This document shows positions 44,638-53,525 of a stretch of DNA of 64,000 nucleotides, in pieces (the first letter of the stretch is position 1; each line of letters opens with the position of its first letter). The notes under the pieces were generated by a model that had not been told where the DNA came from, made no database searches, and was given only the letters and a program-made list of their open reading frames with translations. Source of the stretch: Sphingobacteriales bacterium (GTDB taxonomy: Bacteria > Bacteroidota > Bacteroidia > Chitinophagales > Chitinophagaceae); contig RXJG01000005.1 in NCBI GenBank assembly GCA_003963365.1, positions 547,750 through 611,749 on the forward strand. Direction: 5' to 3'. Position numbers and translations under genes: made by a program.

Positions 44638-44687
44638 CAGCCTGAACAGGAAATTTTTCCACATCACACATCAGCTTATTTGCTTTT

Positions 44688-45944
44688 ATGAATTATCATC
44701 ATAGACGCAAGTTGCAAAAAGCCAATCTCTTACTGCTGCTTACTGCAACTTTACTATTCGGTCAGGCAACATTCGCTCAGGACGGTAAAACTGTATTCCA
44801 AACTAATTGTGCTTCTTGTCATAATCCCTATAAAAGGGCAACAGGTCCGGCTTTATTCGGAGCTTTTGACAGATGGGGTGGTAATGAAGCGAACATGAAG
44901 GCGTGGATTAAAAATCCAACTGCTTATGCGGAGAAAGATGACTACGCCAAAAAGTTGTTGAATGAGTATTCTCCTACGGTAATGACAGCTTTCTCCAATC
45001 TTTCAGATGCGGAGTTGGCAGCTGTTATTAAATATATTAAAGAACTGCCTCCTCCGCCAACGGATAACGCCCCCACTGCAGGAGGTACTGCTGCCCCGGC
45101 ACAAGACAATACTCTTTTGTTCGGTGTACTTACATTAATATTAGCCGTAATTGGTTTAATCCTTTTACAAGTTAATGCCAACCTTAAAAAACTTACTGAC
45201 GATAAAGAAGGTATTGACCGTGGTGAACCTATTCCTTTCTACCGTAATAAAACTTACCTCGCAACTGCTATCATCGGTTTGTTTGTAGTAGGTGGTTATT
45301 TAACGGTGCAGGGAGCTATTGGTTTGGGCCGTAATAAGAATTATCAGCCGGAGCAACCTATTTACTATTCACATAAAGTACATGCCGGTATAAACCAGAT
45401 CAACTGTCTATACTGTCACGGCGGTGCACAGGAAGGTAAACATGCCAATATCCCTTCAGTAAATGTGTGTATGAACTGTCACATGCAGATTAACGAATAT
45501 GCCGGTAAAGAAAAATTATACCGTGAAGATGGAAGTGAAGTAAATGGTACTGCAGAAATTCAAAAATTATACAAATACGCCGGATGGGATGCTACTGCCC
45601 GTAAATACACCGGCGAAGGAAAACCTATTGAGTGGATTAAGATTCACAACCTGCCTGACCATGTTTATTTCAATCACTCACAACACGTAAAAGCCGGTAA
45701 AGTACAGTGTCAAACCTGTCACGGTGAAATTACCAACATGGGTGAAGTAAAACAGTTTGCTGAGTTAAGCATGGGCTGGTGCGTAAACTGTCACCGGGAA
45801 ACACAGGTTCAGTTTAAAGAGAATGGTTTCTATAGTATATATGAGAAGTTCCACAAAGACCTGAAAGAGGGTAAACTGGATAGTACGAAAGGAATTACTG
45901 TAGAAAAGATTGGTGGAACGGAGTGTCAGAAATGTCACTACTAA
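44688..45944 (+). CDS. actA: Alternative complex III subunit ActA with fused cytochrome c domain (six hemes)
   Basis: A 418-residue multiheme c-type cytochrome of the menaquinol:cytochrome c oxidoreductase ActABCDEF. Signal peptide about 13-30 (TATLLFGQATFAQ). Six CxxCH sites are visible: CASCH (near 42) in an N-terminal single-heme domain, then CLYCH, CMNCH, CQTCH, CVNCH and CQKCH in the pentaheme part; the last is two residues from the end. A span near 145-160 and another near 195-215 separate the two parts. The fusion of a cytochrome c domain in front of ActA is known in Bacteroidota. First gene of the operon. Confidence 0.92.
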   Translation: MNYHHRRKLQKANLLLLLTATLLFGQATFAQDGKTVFQTNCASCHNPYKRATGPALFGAFDRWGGNEANMKAWIKNPTAYAEKDDYAKKLLNEYSPTVMTAFSNLSDAELAAVIKYIKELPPPPTDNAPTAGGTAAPAQDNTLLFGVLTLILAVIGLILLQVNANLKKLTDDKEGIDRGEPIPFYRNKTYLATAIIGLFVVGGYLTVQGAIGLGRNKNYQPEQPIYYSHKVHAGINQINCLYCHGGAQEGKHANIPSVNVCMNCHMQINEYAGKEKLYREDGSEVNGTAEIQKLYKYAGWDATARKYTGEGKPIEWIKIHNLPDHVYFNHSQHVKAGKVQCQTCHGEITNMGEVKQFAELSMGWCVNCHRETQVQFKENGFYSIYEKFHKDLKEGKLDSTKGITVEKIGGTECQKCHY

Positions 45945-45957
45945 TAATAATGTGATG

Positions 45958-46032
45958 ATTTGAAAATGTGCCGATGTGCCAATGATATAAAAGGGAATCA
46001 TTTTCAAATTTTCAAATTTTCAAATTTTCAAA
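45958..46032. repeat. Inverted and tandem TTTTCAAA repeat between actA and actB
   Basis: Four perfect octamers TTTTCAAA at 46001-46032, nine bases before the actB ATG. CATTTTCAAAT at 45999-46009 pairs with ATTTGAAAATG at 45958-45968 (perfect 11 bp). The transcript could fold across the actA-actB gap and cover the actB start region. Confidence 0.75.
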
Positions 46033-46040
46033 TTAGATAA

Positions 46041-49000
46041 ATGGAGCAAAAAAAGTACTGGCAAAGTTTTACAGAGCTCAACCAGGATTCTGAAAGTTTC
46101 AAAAAGCTGGCGAAGGATGAATTTCGGGAAGAACTGCCTTTTGAAATGGATGATAAAGGTTTATTAGATGCCAAAACTCCCCGCAGGGACTTTTTAAAAT
46201 TCTTAGGCTTTAGTACTGCCGCCGCTACATTAGCGGCCAGTTGTGAAGTGCCGGTTAAAAAAGCAGTTCCTTTCTTAAATAAACCTGAGGACATCGTTCC
46301 GGGTGTGGCCAACTGGTATGCTACTTCCTACATCAATGATGGTGAAGTAATTCCTGTGCTGGCTAAAGTAAGAGATGGCCGTCCTATTAAGCTGGAAGGT
46401 AATGATACGGCCTTTACTAAAGGTGGTACAACGGCAAAGGTACAGGCATCTGTATTAGGTCTGTATGATATTGCCCGTCTCCGGTTTCCATTAGAAGATG
46501 GCAAAGAAGCTCCTTCCTATGATGCAATTGATAAGAAAATTGCGGCCGCATTAGCTGGCGTGGGCAGTAAACAAATTGCTATTCTTACTTCAACTGTAAA
46601 CTCACCTTCACTGGCAGCAGTGGTGGCTGAGTTTACTGCAAAATATCCAACAGCCAAACACATTATGTACGATGCAGTGTCGTACAGTGGTCTCTTAGAT
46701 GCGAATATGAACTCATTTGGTAAGGCGGCTATTCCTTCTTACCGGTTAGATAAAGCAAAAACTGTTGTAAGCATTGGCGCTGATTTCTTAGGAACCTGGT
46801 TAAGCCCGGTTGAATTCAGCAAACAATATGCAGCAGGCCGCCGGGTGACTGATAAATCACTCGACATGAGCAAGCACATCCAGTTTGAAAGCTATTTAAG
46901 CTTAACGGGTGCTAATGCGGATGAACGCTATACACACCGTCCTTCTCAAACGGGTGCGGTTATCTTAAATCTTTATAAAGCATTAGGCGGACAAGTTGCT
47001 GCTCCTGCTTTAAATGATAAAAAATTAGAAGCTGGTATTGCGCAGGCTGCTGCAGCATTATCTGCCAATAAAGGTGCTGCCGTTGTAGTTTGTGGCAGCA
47101 ACGATATGTATGCTCAAATTGTGGTGAATGAAATCAATGTATTGATTGGCGCATATGGTGCTACTATCGATTGGGGAACTACTGTAAACTATCGTCTTGG
47201 TAGCGATACCCAAATGAACAAACTGATTGAAGACATGAACGCCGGTAATGTTGGTGCATTACTGGTATATGGTGCTAACCCGGTTTATAATCACCCCGCT
47301 GCTGATAAGTTTGCAGCTGGTTTGAAAAAAGTTGGTTTAACCGTAAGCTTCAATGAAAGAGTAGATGAAACTACTGCACAATGTAAATATGCGTTACCTG
47401 CTCCTCACTTCTTAGAAAGCTGGGGTGATGCAGAACCAAAATCAGGATATATATCTTTTGTACAGCCAACCATTGCTCCTTTATTTAAAACAAGAGCATT
47501 TGGTACTTCATTATTAAAATGGGCGGGCAGTGCAACTCCTGATTATGAAACTTATTTCAAAAACTACTGGATTACCAAATTAGGTGGACAGGAAGCTTTT
47601 GATGCAACGCTGCGGGATGGTGTAATTGCACCGGCTGAAGCAGCTGCAGGTACCGGTTCATTCAACAGCAGTTTTACTTCAGAAGCTATCAGCAAATTAA
47701 ACGCGGCTAAACCTGGTGGTAAAACAGAGGTTGTGTTTTATGAAAGTGTGGCGATTGGTGATGGTAAAATGGCCAACAATCCATGGTTACAGGAATTACC
47801 TGATCCTATTACCCGTGCCACCTGGGACAACTATGCTATGATCTCTAAGAAAATGGCTGATGAGCTGGGTATTGCAGTGGATGATGATTACGAAGTAGAA
47901 GTAAAGAAGCCGGTTATTAAAGTAAAAATTGGCAACAAGGAATTGTCTTTACCCATTTTAGTTATTCCCGGTATGCATCCTGATGTAATGGCGATTGCTG
48001 TTGGTTATGGACGTGGTGGTGATTTAACAAAAGAAGAAGACAAAGAAAAAGCCATTCAAACCATTGGCCGTGCTGCCGCAGGAACGGGTGTGAACGTTTA
48101 TCCGTTCGTTTCCTTCAACGGCACCAGCAATGATTACTATGCCAGCGTAAGCAGTTACGAAAAAACGGGTGATAAATATACCATCGCTTATGTTCAGACA
48201 CACAACGTGTATGAAGACCGGGAAGAAGTAGTAAGAGAGATTAGTGTAAAAGAACTGAGAGAAAAGCCAGAAACGTTACAGGAAGAATCAAAGAAACTGA
48301 GAGAAGATTTTGGAGAAGATTTCCGTAATGAAGGTTCATTATACGATCCCAAACTCAATGAACGTCCCGGTATTCACTGGGGAATGAGCATTGACCTCAA
48401 TACTTGTACCGGTTGTGCTGCCTGTGTGGTAGCCTGTACAGCAGAAAACAATGTTCCTGTTGTTGGTAAAAAACAAGTGGCGAAATACCACGAAATGCAC
48501 TGGTTACGTATTGACCGTTATTATGCGGCCAACCGTAAAGACCAGTTTGATGATGTAAACGTATTGTTCCAGCCGATGATGTGTCAGCATTGTGATAACG
48601 CTCCCTGTGAGAACGTTTGTCCGGTGGCTGCCACCAACCACAGCAGTGAGGGCTTGAACCAAATGACGTATAACCGTTGTATCGGTACAAGATATTGTGC
48701 CAATAACTGTCCGTTTAAAGTTCGTCGCTTTAACTGGTTAGACTTTACCGGTGCAGACAGCTTCCCTGATAATCAAAAACCATTGGTGGAAGAAGGTGGA
48801 ATGGATGCGATTGTGTTAGACATGAACGATGATTTAACCCGTATGGTGTTGAATCCAGATGTTACCGTAAGAAGCCGTGGTGTGATTGAAAAATGTTCAT
48901 TCTGCGTACAACGTTTACAGGAAGGAAAACTGAAGGCGAAGAAAGAAAGCCGCCCCCTGAAAGATGGTGAGGTGAAGACAGCCTGTATGCAGGCTTGTCC

Positions 49001-49244
49001 TACTGATGCGATTGTGTTTGGTAATTACAACGATAAAGAAAGCCGTATTTATAAAATACGTAATGAAGAACAGAAGAACAGGAACTTCTACTCGCTGGAA
49101 CAATTACACGTATTACCGAATGTAAGCTACCTGGCTAAAGTTCGTAATACCGACAGGCATGTGGGAGTGAAAGAGGAACATCATGCAGAAGAAGGCGCTG
49201 AGAAGAAAGAAGCAGGTAAGGAAGCGGTTCCATCAGGACATTAA
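46041..49244 (+). CDS. actB: Alternative complex III iron-sulfur subunit ActB (fused B1-B2)
   Basis: A 1067-residue protein. A Tat-type motif RRDFLKFLGF sits at 48-57, inside an extended N-terminus as usual for this family, followed by LAASC68. Residues about 70-770 are the molybdopterin-oxidoreductase-like B1 domain, which carries no cofactor in characterised complexes. From about 780, the B2 ferredoxin-like domain has cysteine groups CTGCAACVVAC (first Cys near 789), CQHCDNAPCENVCP, CIGTRYCANNCP and CSFCVQR...CMQACP. They hold the iron-sulfur clusters that pass electrons toward ActA. The C-terminus is low complexity (HHAEEGAEKKEAGKE). Confidence 0.95.
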   Translation: MEQKKYWQSFTELNQDSESFKKLAKDEFREELPFEMDDKGLLDAKTPRRDFLKFLGFSTAAATLAASCEVPVKKAVPFLNKPEDIVPGVANWYATSYINDGEVIPVLAKVRDGRPIKLEGNDTAFTKGGTTAKVQASVLGLYDIARLRFPLEDGKEAPSYDAIDKKIAAALAGVGSKQIAILTSTVNSPSLAAVVAEFTAKYPTAKHIMYDAVSYSGLLDANMNSFGKAAIPSYRLDKAKTVVSIGADFLGTWLSPVEFSKQYAAGRRVTDKSLDMSKHIQFESYLSLTGANADERYTHRPSQTGAVILNLYKALGGQVAAPALNDKKLEAGIAQAAAALSANKGAAVVVCGSNDMYAQIVVNEINVLIGAYGATIDWGTTVNYRLGSDTQMNKLIEDMNAGNVGALLVYGANPVYNHPAADKFAAGLKKVGLTVSFNERVDETTAQCKYALPAPHFLESWGDAEPKSGYISFVQPTIAPLFKTRAFGTSLLKWAGSATPDYETYFKNYWITKLGGQEAFDATLRDGVIAPAEAAAGTGSFNSSFTSEAISKLNAAKPGGKTEVVFYESVAIGDGKMANNPWLQELPDPITRATWDNYAMISKKMADELGIAVDDDYEVEVKKPVIKVKIGNKELSLPILVIPGMHPDVMAIAVGYGRGGDLTKEEDKEKAIQTIGRAAAGTGVNVYPFVSFNGTSNDYYASVSSYEKTGDKYTIAYVQTHNVYEDREEVVREISVKELREKPETLQEESKKLREDFGEDFRNEGSLYDPKLNERPGIHWGMSIDLNTCTGCAACVVACTAENNVPVVGKKQVAKYHEMHWLRIDRYYAANRKDQFDDVNVLFQPMMCQHCDNAPCENVCPVAATNHSSEGLNQMTYNRCIGTRYCANNCPFKVRRFNWLDFTGADSFPDNQKPLVEEGGMDAIVLDMNDDLTRMVLNPDVTVRSRGVIEKCSFCVQRLQEGKLKAKKESRPLKDGEVKTACMQACPTDAIVFGNYNDKESRIYKIRNEEQKNRNFYSLEQLHVLPNVSYLAKVRNTDRHVGVKEEHHAEEGAEKKEAGKEAVPSGH

Positions 49245-49253
49245 ATTTTTAAG

Positions 49254-49404
49254 AGGTGAGTAGTGAGTGGTGAGTGGCGAGTGGCGGGATGAATAGAATT
49301 ACCGAACGATGCAGTGAGTGACACAACAGGCGCCGAACATAGAAACGGAAGTTGATAACAAAAAAATAAAAAAGCTAAAAGCTAAAAGCTGAAAGCCAAA
49401 AGCG
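49254..49404. repeat. Two heptamer arrays between actB and actC
   Basis: 49254-49288: AGGTGAG, TAGTGAG, TGGTGAG, TGGCGAG, TGGCGGG. 49370-49404: AAAAGCT three times, GAAAGCC, AAAAGCG, ending 7 bases before the actC ATG. The 167-base gap between actB and actC is the longest in the operon. Confidence 0.8.
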
Positions 49405-49411
49405 ATAAAAT

Positions 49412-50854
49412 ATGTCTTTACTCAAGTACGAATCAACGCTCAGGGAACCATTGGTGGATGGGGAGAAAACCTATCACCAGGTTACAGAAGATATTTGTCG
49501 TCCGGTAGAAGAAAAAGCCAATACGGGCTGGAAGATTGGATTTACCATTTCTGTGGCCCTGTTGTTATTTGGTGTTTACTCCGTGTATCGTGAGGTTACT
49601 TATGGTATCGGCCAGTGGAACCTGAATAAAACGATTGGATGGGGTTGGGATATTACCAACTTCGTATGGTGGGTGGGTATCGGTCACGCCGGTACGTTGA
49701 TTTCCGCTATCTTGTTGTTGTTCCGCCAGGGTTGGAGAACAGGGGTGAACCGTGCAGCTGAAGCGATGACCATTTTTGCGGTGATGTGCGCCGGCCAGTT
49801 CCCCATCTTTCACATGGGTCGTGTATGGGATGCGTTCTTCGTATTACCTTATGCTAATTCCCGTGGTCCTTTGTGGGTGAACTTTGCTTCACCGCTGTTG
49901 TGGGACGTATTTGCGATATCAACTTACTTTACTGTATCTCTTTTATTCTGGTATTCTGGTTTAATTCCTGATTTTGCCACCATTCGTGACCGTGCAAAAA
50001 CAAAAGCCCGTAAACTCTGGTATGGTGTGGTATCATTTGGCTGGACAGGAAGTACCAAACACTGGCAACGTCATGAAAGTTTATCACTGGTGTTAGCTGG
50101 TTTATCAACTCCTCTCGTATTGTCTGTACATACAATAGTATCGTTCGACTTCGCTACCTCAGTTGTACCGGGTTGGCATACTACCATCTTTCCTCCCTAC
50201 TTCGTTGCCGGTGCCATCTTCTCAGGTTTTGCCATGGTGCAAACACTGATGCTGGTTACCCGTAAAGTAATGAAGCTGGATGATTATATCACACTCGGTC
50301 ACATTGAAGCGATGAACAAAGTTATTGTGCTGACTGGTTCTATAGTGGGTATAGCTTACTTAACTGAATTGTTTATGGCGTGGTATGGTGGTTCTAAGTT
50401 TGAATTCGATGCGTTCTATAAATATCGTATCGCCGGTCCTTACGGATGGAGCTACTGGACCATGATGACCTGTAACGTAATCTCTCCGCAGTTGTTCTGG
50501 AGTAAGAAATTACGCCGCAATGTAGCTTTCACTTTTATTATGAGTATTGTGGTGAACATTGGTATGTGGTTCGAACGATTCGTAATCATTGTTACCTCTG
50601 TTTACCGTGATTATATTCCTTCTTCCTGGTCGGTGTACTATCGTCCAACAATCTGGGAAGTTGGTTTCTATCTTGGAACATTTGGTTTATTCTTTACCTG
50701 TTACTTCCTTTTCAGCAAGTTTGCGCCGGTTATTGCAATTGCCGAAATCAAGCATGTGCTGAAAACAAGTGGTGAAAGCTTTAAAGAGAAGATGGATGTA
50801 ATTGAAAAAGAAAGTGTGGAGCATTTTGCACATGAACATGCGCATGCACACTAG
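49412..50854 (+). CDS. actC: Alternative complex III membrane subunit ActC (NrfD/PsrC-like)
   Basis: A 480-residue polytopic protein, about ten spans, of the NrfD family that binds menaquinol in the membrane. The N-terminal soluble part has STLREPLVDGEKTYHQVTEDI. Family segments include NFVWWVGIGHAGTLISAILLL, FPIFHMGRVW and LVLSVHTIVSFDFATSVVPGWHTTIFPPYFVAGAIFSG, the last being the most characteristic stretch of ActC. The C-terminus is His-rich (HFAHEHAHAH). Follows actB and precedes actD by 71 bases. Confidence 0.94.
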   Translation: MSLLKYESTLREPLVDGEKTYHQVTEDICRPVEEKANTGWKIGFTISVALLLFGVYSVYREVTYGIGQWNLNKTIGWGWDITNFVWWVGIGHAGTLISAILLLFRQGWRTGVNRAAEAMTIFAVMCAGQFPIFHMGRVWDAFFVLPYANSRGPLWVNFASPLLWDVFAISTYFTVSLLFWYSGLIPDFATIRDRAKTKARKLWYGVVSFGWTGSTKHWQRHESLSLVLAGLSTPLVLSVHTIVSFDFATSVVPGWHTTIFPPYFVAGAIFSGFAMVQTLMLVTRKVMKLDDYITLGHIEAMNKVIVLTGSIVGIAYLTELFMAWYGGSKFEFDAFYKYRIAGPYGWSYWTMMTCNVISPQLFWSKKLRRNVAFTFIMSIVVNIGMWFERFVIIVTSVYRDYIPSSWSVYYRPTIWEVGFYLGTFGLFFTCYFLFSKFAPVIAIAEIKHVLKTSGESFKEKMDVIEKESVEHFAHEHAHAH

Positions 50855-50858
50855 AAGA

Positions 50859-50886
50859 AGTGAGTTGTGAGAAGCGGGTAGTGAGA
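50859..50886 (+). repeat. Four heptamers between actC and actD
   Basis: AGTGAGT, TGTGAGA, AGCGGGT, AGTGAGA, starting 5 bases after the actC stop. Confidence 0.65.
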
Positions 50887-50925
50887 AGGAAGACAAATGA
50901 AATTTAAACTTGGAATTTTTTAAAT

Positions 50926-51516
50926 ATGGGACAAGTAAAAAAATATGTTGTAGGCTGTTTTGATGATGAGAATGTTTTGTTTCCTGCAGTAAAGAAAGTT
51001 CGTGCTGCCGGTTATAAAATCCAGGATGTATATACACCCATGCCGGTTCATGGTTTGGACCATGCATTGGGTATGAGAGAAACCAGTCTGCATACTGCCG
51101 GTTTTATATACGGTATTACCGGAACGACCACTGCGTTAACATGTATGAGCTGGATTTTTACCAGTGACTGGCCGTTGAACATTGGTGGTAAACCACACTT
51201 GCCTTTACCGGCATTCATACCTATTACTTTTGAGTTAACGGTATTGTTTGCCGCTGTAGGTATGGTGCTTACTTTCTGTTATCTCTGCCAGTTAGCTCCT
51301 TTCGTTAAGAAGCATCACTTCCACGAAAGAGCAACTGATGATTTGATGGTAATGGTGATTGAATGCACTGCTAAAACAAACGAAGAAGAAGTAAAAGCAA
51401 TGCTGAACAGTAATGGTGCAGTGGAAGTAAATGTACAGGAAGCCCCTGTGGGCTGGTGGTTAGGCCGTTACGACAGACCGAGCAAATTATTTAAAACAAG
51501 AGAAGTAGCATACTAA
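50926..51516 (+). CDS. actD: Alternative complex III subunit ActD (DUF3341)
   Basis: A 196-residue protein with a soluble N-terminal part (GCFDDENVLFPAVKKVRAAGYKIQDVYTPMPVHGLDHALGM) and two spans (about 60-80 and 100-120). It matches DUF3341, the ActD subunit that holds the ActC part of the complex. Sits 20 bases before actE. Confidence 0.93.
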   Translation: MGQVKKYVVGCFDDENVLFPAVKKVRAAGYKIQDVYTPMPVHGLDHALGMRETSLHTAGFIYGITGTTTALTCMSWIFTSDWPLNIGGKPHLPLPAFIPITFELTVLFAAVGMVLTFCYLCQLAPFVKKHHFHERATDDLMVMVIECTAKTNEEEVKAMLNSNGAVEVNVQEAPVGWWLGRYDRPSKLFKTREVAY

Positions 51517-51536
51517 GCATAAAAGAATTTAGCAAG

Positions 51537-52199
51537 ATGAAAAGAACATCCATCATAACTATCTTTTCCGTTGTTGCAGTAATGGTTTCATTAATCGCCT
51601 GCAGCGATGTAAAGCGTAAGCCCAATAGAATATATATGCCCGATATGGCATACAGCCGTGCTTACGAAACATATTCTGTAACGCAGGAACAGGTTGATGA
51701 ATTAGCCAAGCAGGGAATCCACTACAGCAATATGCCTGTGGCCGGAACAATTGCAAGAGGTGAGGAATTGCCTTACCACCTGAAAAATGATTCAGCCGGA
51801 TACGCACAATCTGCTACCGTAAAAAATCCATTACCCGCTTTAACAGCAGATGAGTTAAACGAAGCAAGAAGATTGTTCAACATCAACTGTGCAATTTGCC
51901 ATGGTGATAAATTAGATGGTAATGGCCCTTTGTATAAAGGAGGAAACGGTCCATATGCAGCGGCACCTGCTCAGTTAGTAGGTAATCCAAAGTATATGAA
52001 CATGGCCGAAGGAACCATGTTCCATTCTGTTACTTACGGTAAAAATATGATGGGCAGTTATGCTTCCCAGCTGAGCCGCAAGCAACGGTGGATGATTATT
52101 CATTACATAAAAACTAAACAGGCAGGAGCAGGTGGTGCATCAACAGCCGCTGCTGATTCTGCTGCAAAACCCGCAGGAGCAACTCCTGTTATGAAATAA
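51537..52199 (+). CDS. actE: Alternative complex III monoheme cytochrome c subunit ActE (lipoprotein)
   Basis: A 220-residue lipoprotein: signal with lipobox SLIAC22. The heme site is CAICH at 118-122 and the likely axial Met is in NMAEGTMFHSVTYGKNMMGSY. The N-terminal stretch NRIYMPDMAYSRAYETY is characteristic of ActE. It takes electrons from the complex toward the oxidase. The C-terminal 25 residues are Ala-rich. Placed 30 bases before actF. Confidence 0.93.
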   Translation: MKRTSIITIFSVVAVMVSLIACSDVKRKPNRIYMPDMAYSRAYETYSVTQEQVDELAKQGIHYSNMPVAGTIARGEELPYHLKNDSAGYAQSATVKNPLPALTADELNEARRLFNINCAICHGDKLDGNGPLYKGGNGPYAAAPAQLVGNPKYMNMAEGTMFHSVTYGKNMMGSYASQLSRKQRWMIIHYIKTKQAGAGGASTAAADSAAKPAGATPVMK

Positions 52200-52229
52200 C
52201 GTAAACGCTAAACTCATAAACGAACTTCG

Positions 52230-53471
52230 ATGATTAAAGAACAATTTGAAATGACGGGCCGCTACAAGCAATGGGCATATGCATTGATGGGCGTAGGTGT
52301 GCTGGCTCTTGTTCTTGGTTTTGTTTTTTTGAAGCCAACCGGTGATGCCAATTCTTTTGGTGTAACCAAATTCTGGGCGGTTTTAATGCACAACAGTATT
52401 TTCTTTTTACTGATTACTATTGCCAGCATGTTCTTTATTAGTGCCACTACTATGGCAATGGGTGGATGGCAAACCGCCATGCGCCGTGTTCCCGAAGCTA
52501 TCTCTGGTTTTGTATATATTGGTGGAGCTATTGCTTTAGTCGTATTATTAGGATATGTATTCGGTTCGCAGAATACGGCTATTTATCACTGGAAAGATGC
52601 AGAGCATGTTGCCCATGATAAAGTACTAAACGGGAAGAAAGGGTTTTTAAACCCAACTTTCTATTCCATTGCAACGATACTGGTAATTGGAACATGGATA
52701 GCGCTGCGCCATTGGTACCGTAAAGTTTCTTTAGCAGAAGATGCAGGTGAACAAGGCGACAGATCTTATTTCTGGAAAACAATTGTCATTTGTGCAGCGT
52801 TCATCGTTGTATATGGATTAACAGTAGGTTCAACTACTCCCTGGTTATGGTTAATGAGTATAGATGCACACTGGTTCAGTACCATGTACAGCTGGTATAC
52901 TTTTGCTTCATCATGGGTTGCAGGTTTATCGCTGATCATGTTGTTTATTGTATATCTTAAAAACCAGGGTTACCTGGAATATGTAAATGAAGAGCATATT
53001 CATGATGTGGGTAAATTTATGTTTGCGTTTTCAATATTCTGGACGTATCTCTGGTTCTCTCAGTACATGCTGATCTGGTATTCTAACCAGCCTGAGGAAA
53101 CAGTTTATTTCCAGCCGAGATTAAAAGGACCATATAGCGGAATTTTCTACCTTAACCTTATTATCAACTTTGTGGCACCTATATTAATATTAATGAAACG
53201 CAGTGCTAAAAGAAATTATGCCACGGTAACGTTTATGTCGGTAGTATTAATATTTGGACACTGGTTGGATTTCTATCAAATGATAATGCCAGGTTCATTA
53301 AAGGGAGATGAAAATGGAGGTAACTCTATTGGTCTGTTCCTCTTTGATATGGGTGTGGCAGCAGGATTTATTGGACTGGTAATGCTTGTAGCAGGTAATA
53401 AACTTACAAAAGCTTCTTTGCTACCAAAGAATCACCCGTTTGTAAAAGAAAGTATTGTACATCATACTTAA
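52230..53471 (+). CDS. actF: Alternative complex III membrane subunit ActF
   Basis: A 413-residue protein with about ten spans, related to ActC but lacking its soluble N-terminus. Family segments: MHNSIFFLLITIASMFFISATTMAMGGWQTAMRRVPEAI, STTPWLWLMSIDAHWFSTMYSWYTFASSWVAG and YMLIWYSNQPEETVYF. It completes the membrane part of the quinol oxidoreductase. Located 54 bases before coxB. Confidence 0.94.
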   Translation: MIKEQFEMTGRYKQWAYALMGVGVLALVLGFVFLKPTGDANSFGVTKFWAVLMHNSIFFLLITIASMFFISATTMAMGGWQTAMRRVPEAISGFVYIGGAIALVVLLGYVFGSQNTAIYHWKDAEHVAHDKVLNGKKGFLNPTFYSIATILVIGTWIALRHWYRKVSLAEDAGEQGDRSYFWKTIVICAAFIVVYGLTVGSTTPWLWLMSIDAHWFSTMYSWYTFASSWVAGLSLIMLFIVYLKNQGYLEYVNEEHIHDVGKFMFAFSIFWTYLWFSQYMLIWYSNQPEETVYFQPRLKGPYSGIFYLNLIINFVAPILILMKRSAKRNYATVTFMSVVLIFGHWLDFYQMIMPGSLKGDENGGNSIGLFLFDMGVAAGFIGLVMLVAGNKLTKASLLPKNHPFVKESIVHHT

Positions 53472-53525
53472 CCGGTTTGTGGTAATTGAATTGATAAAAA
53501 ACTTTGAACAAAACTATTTAACGTC

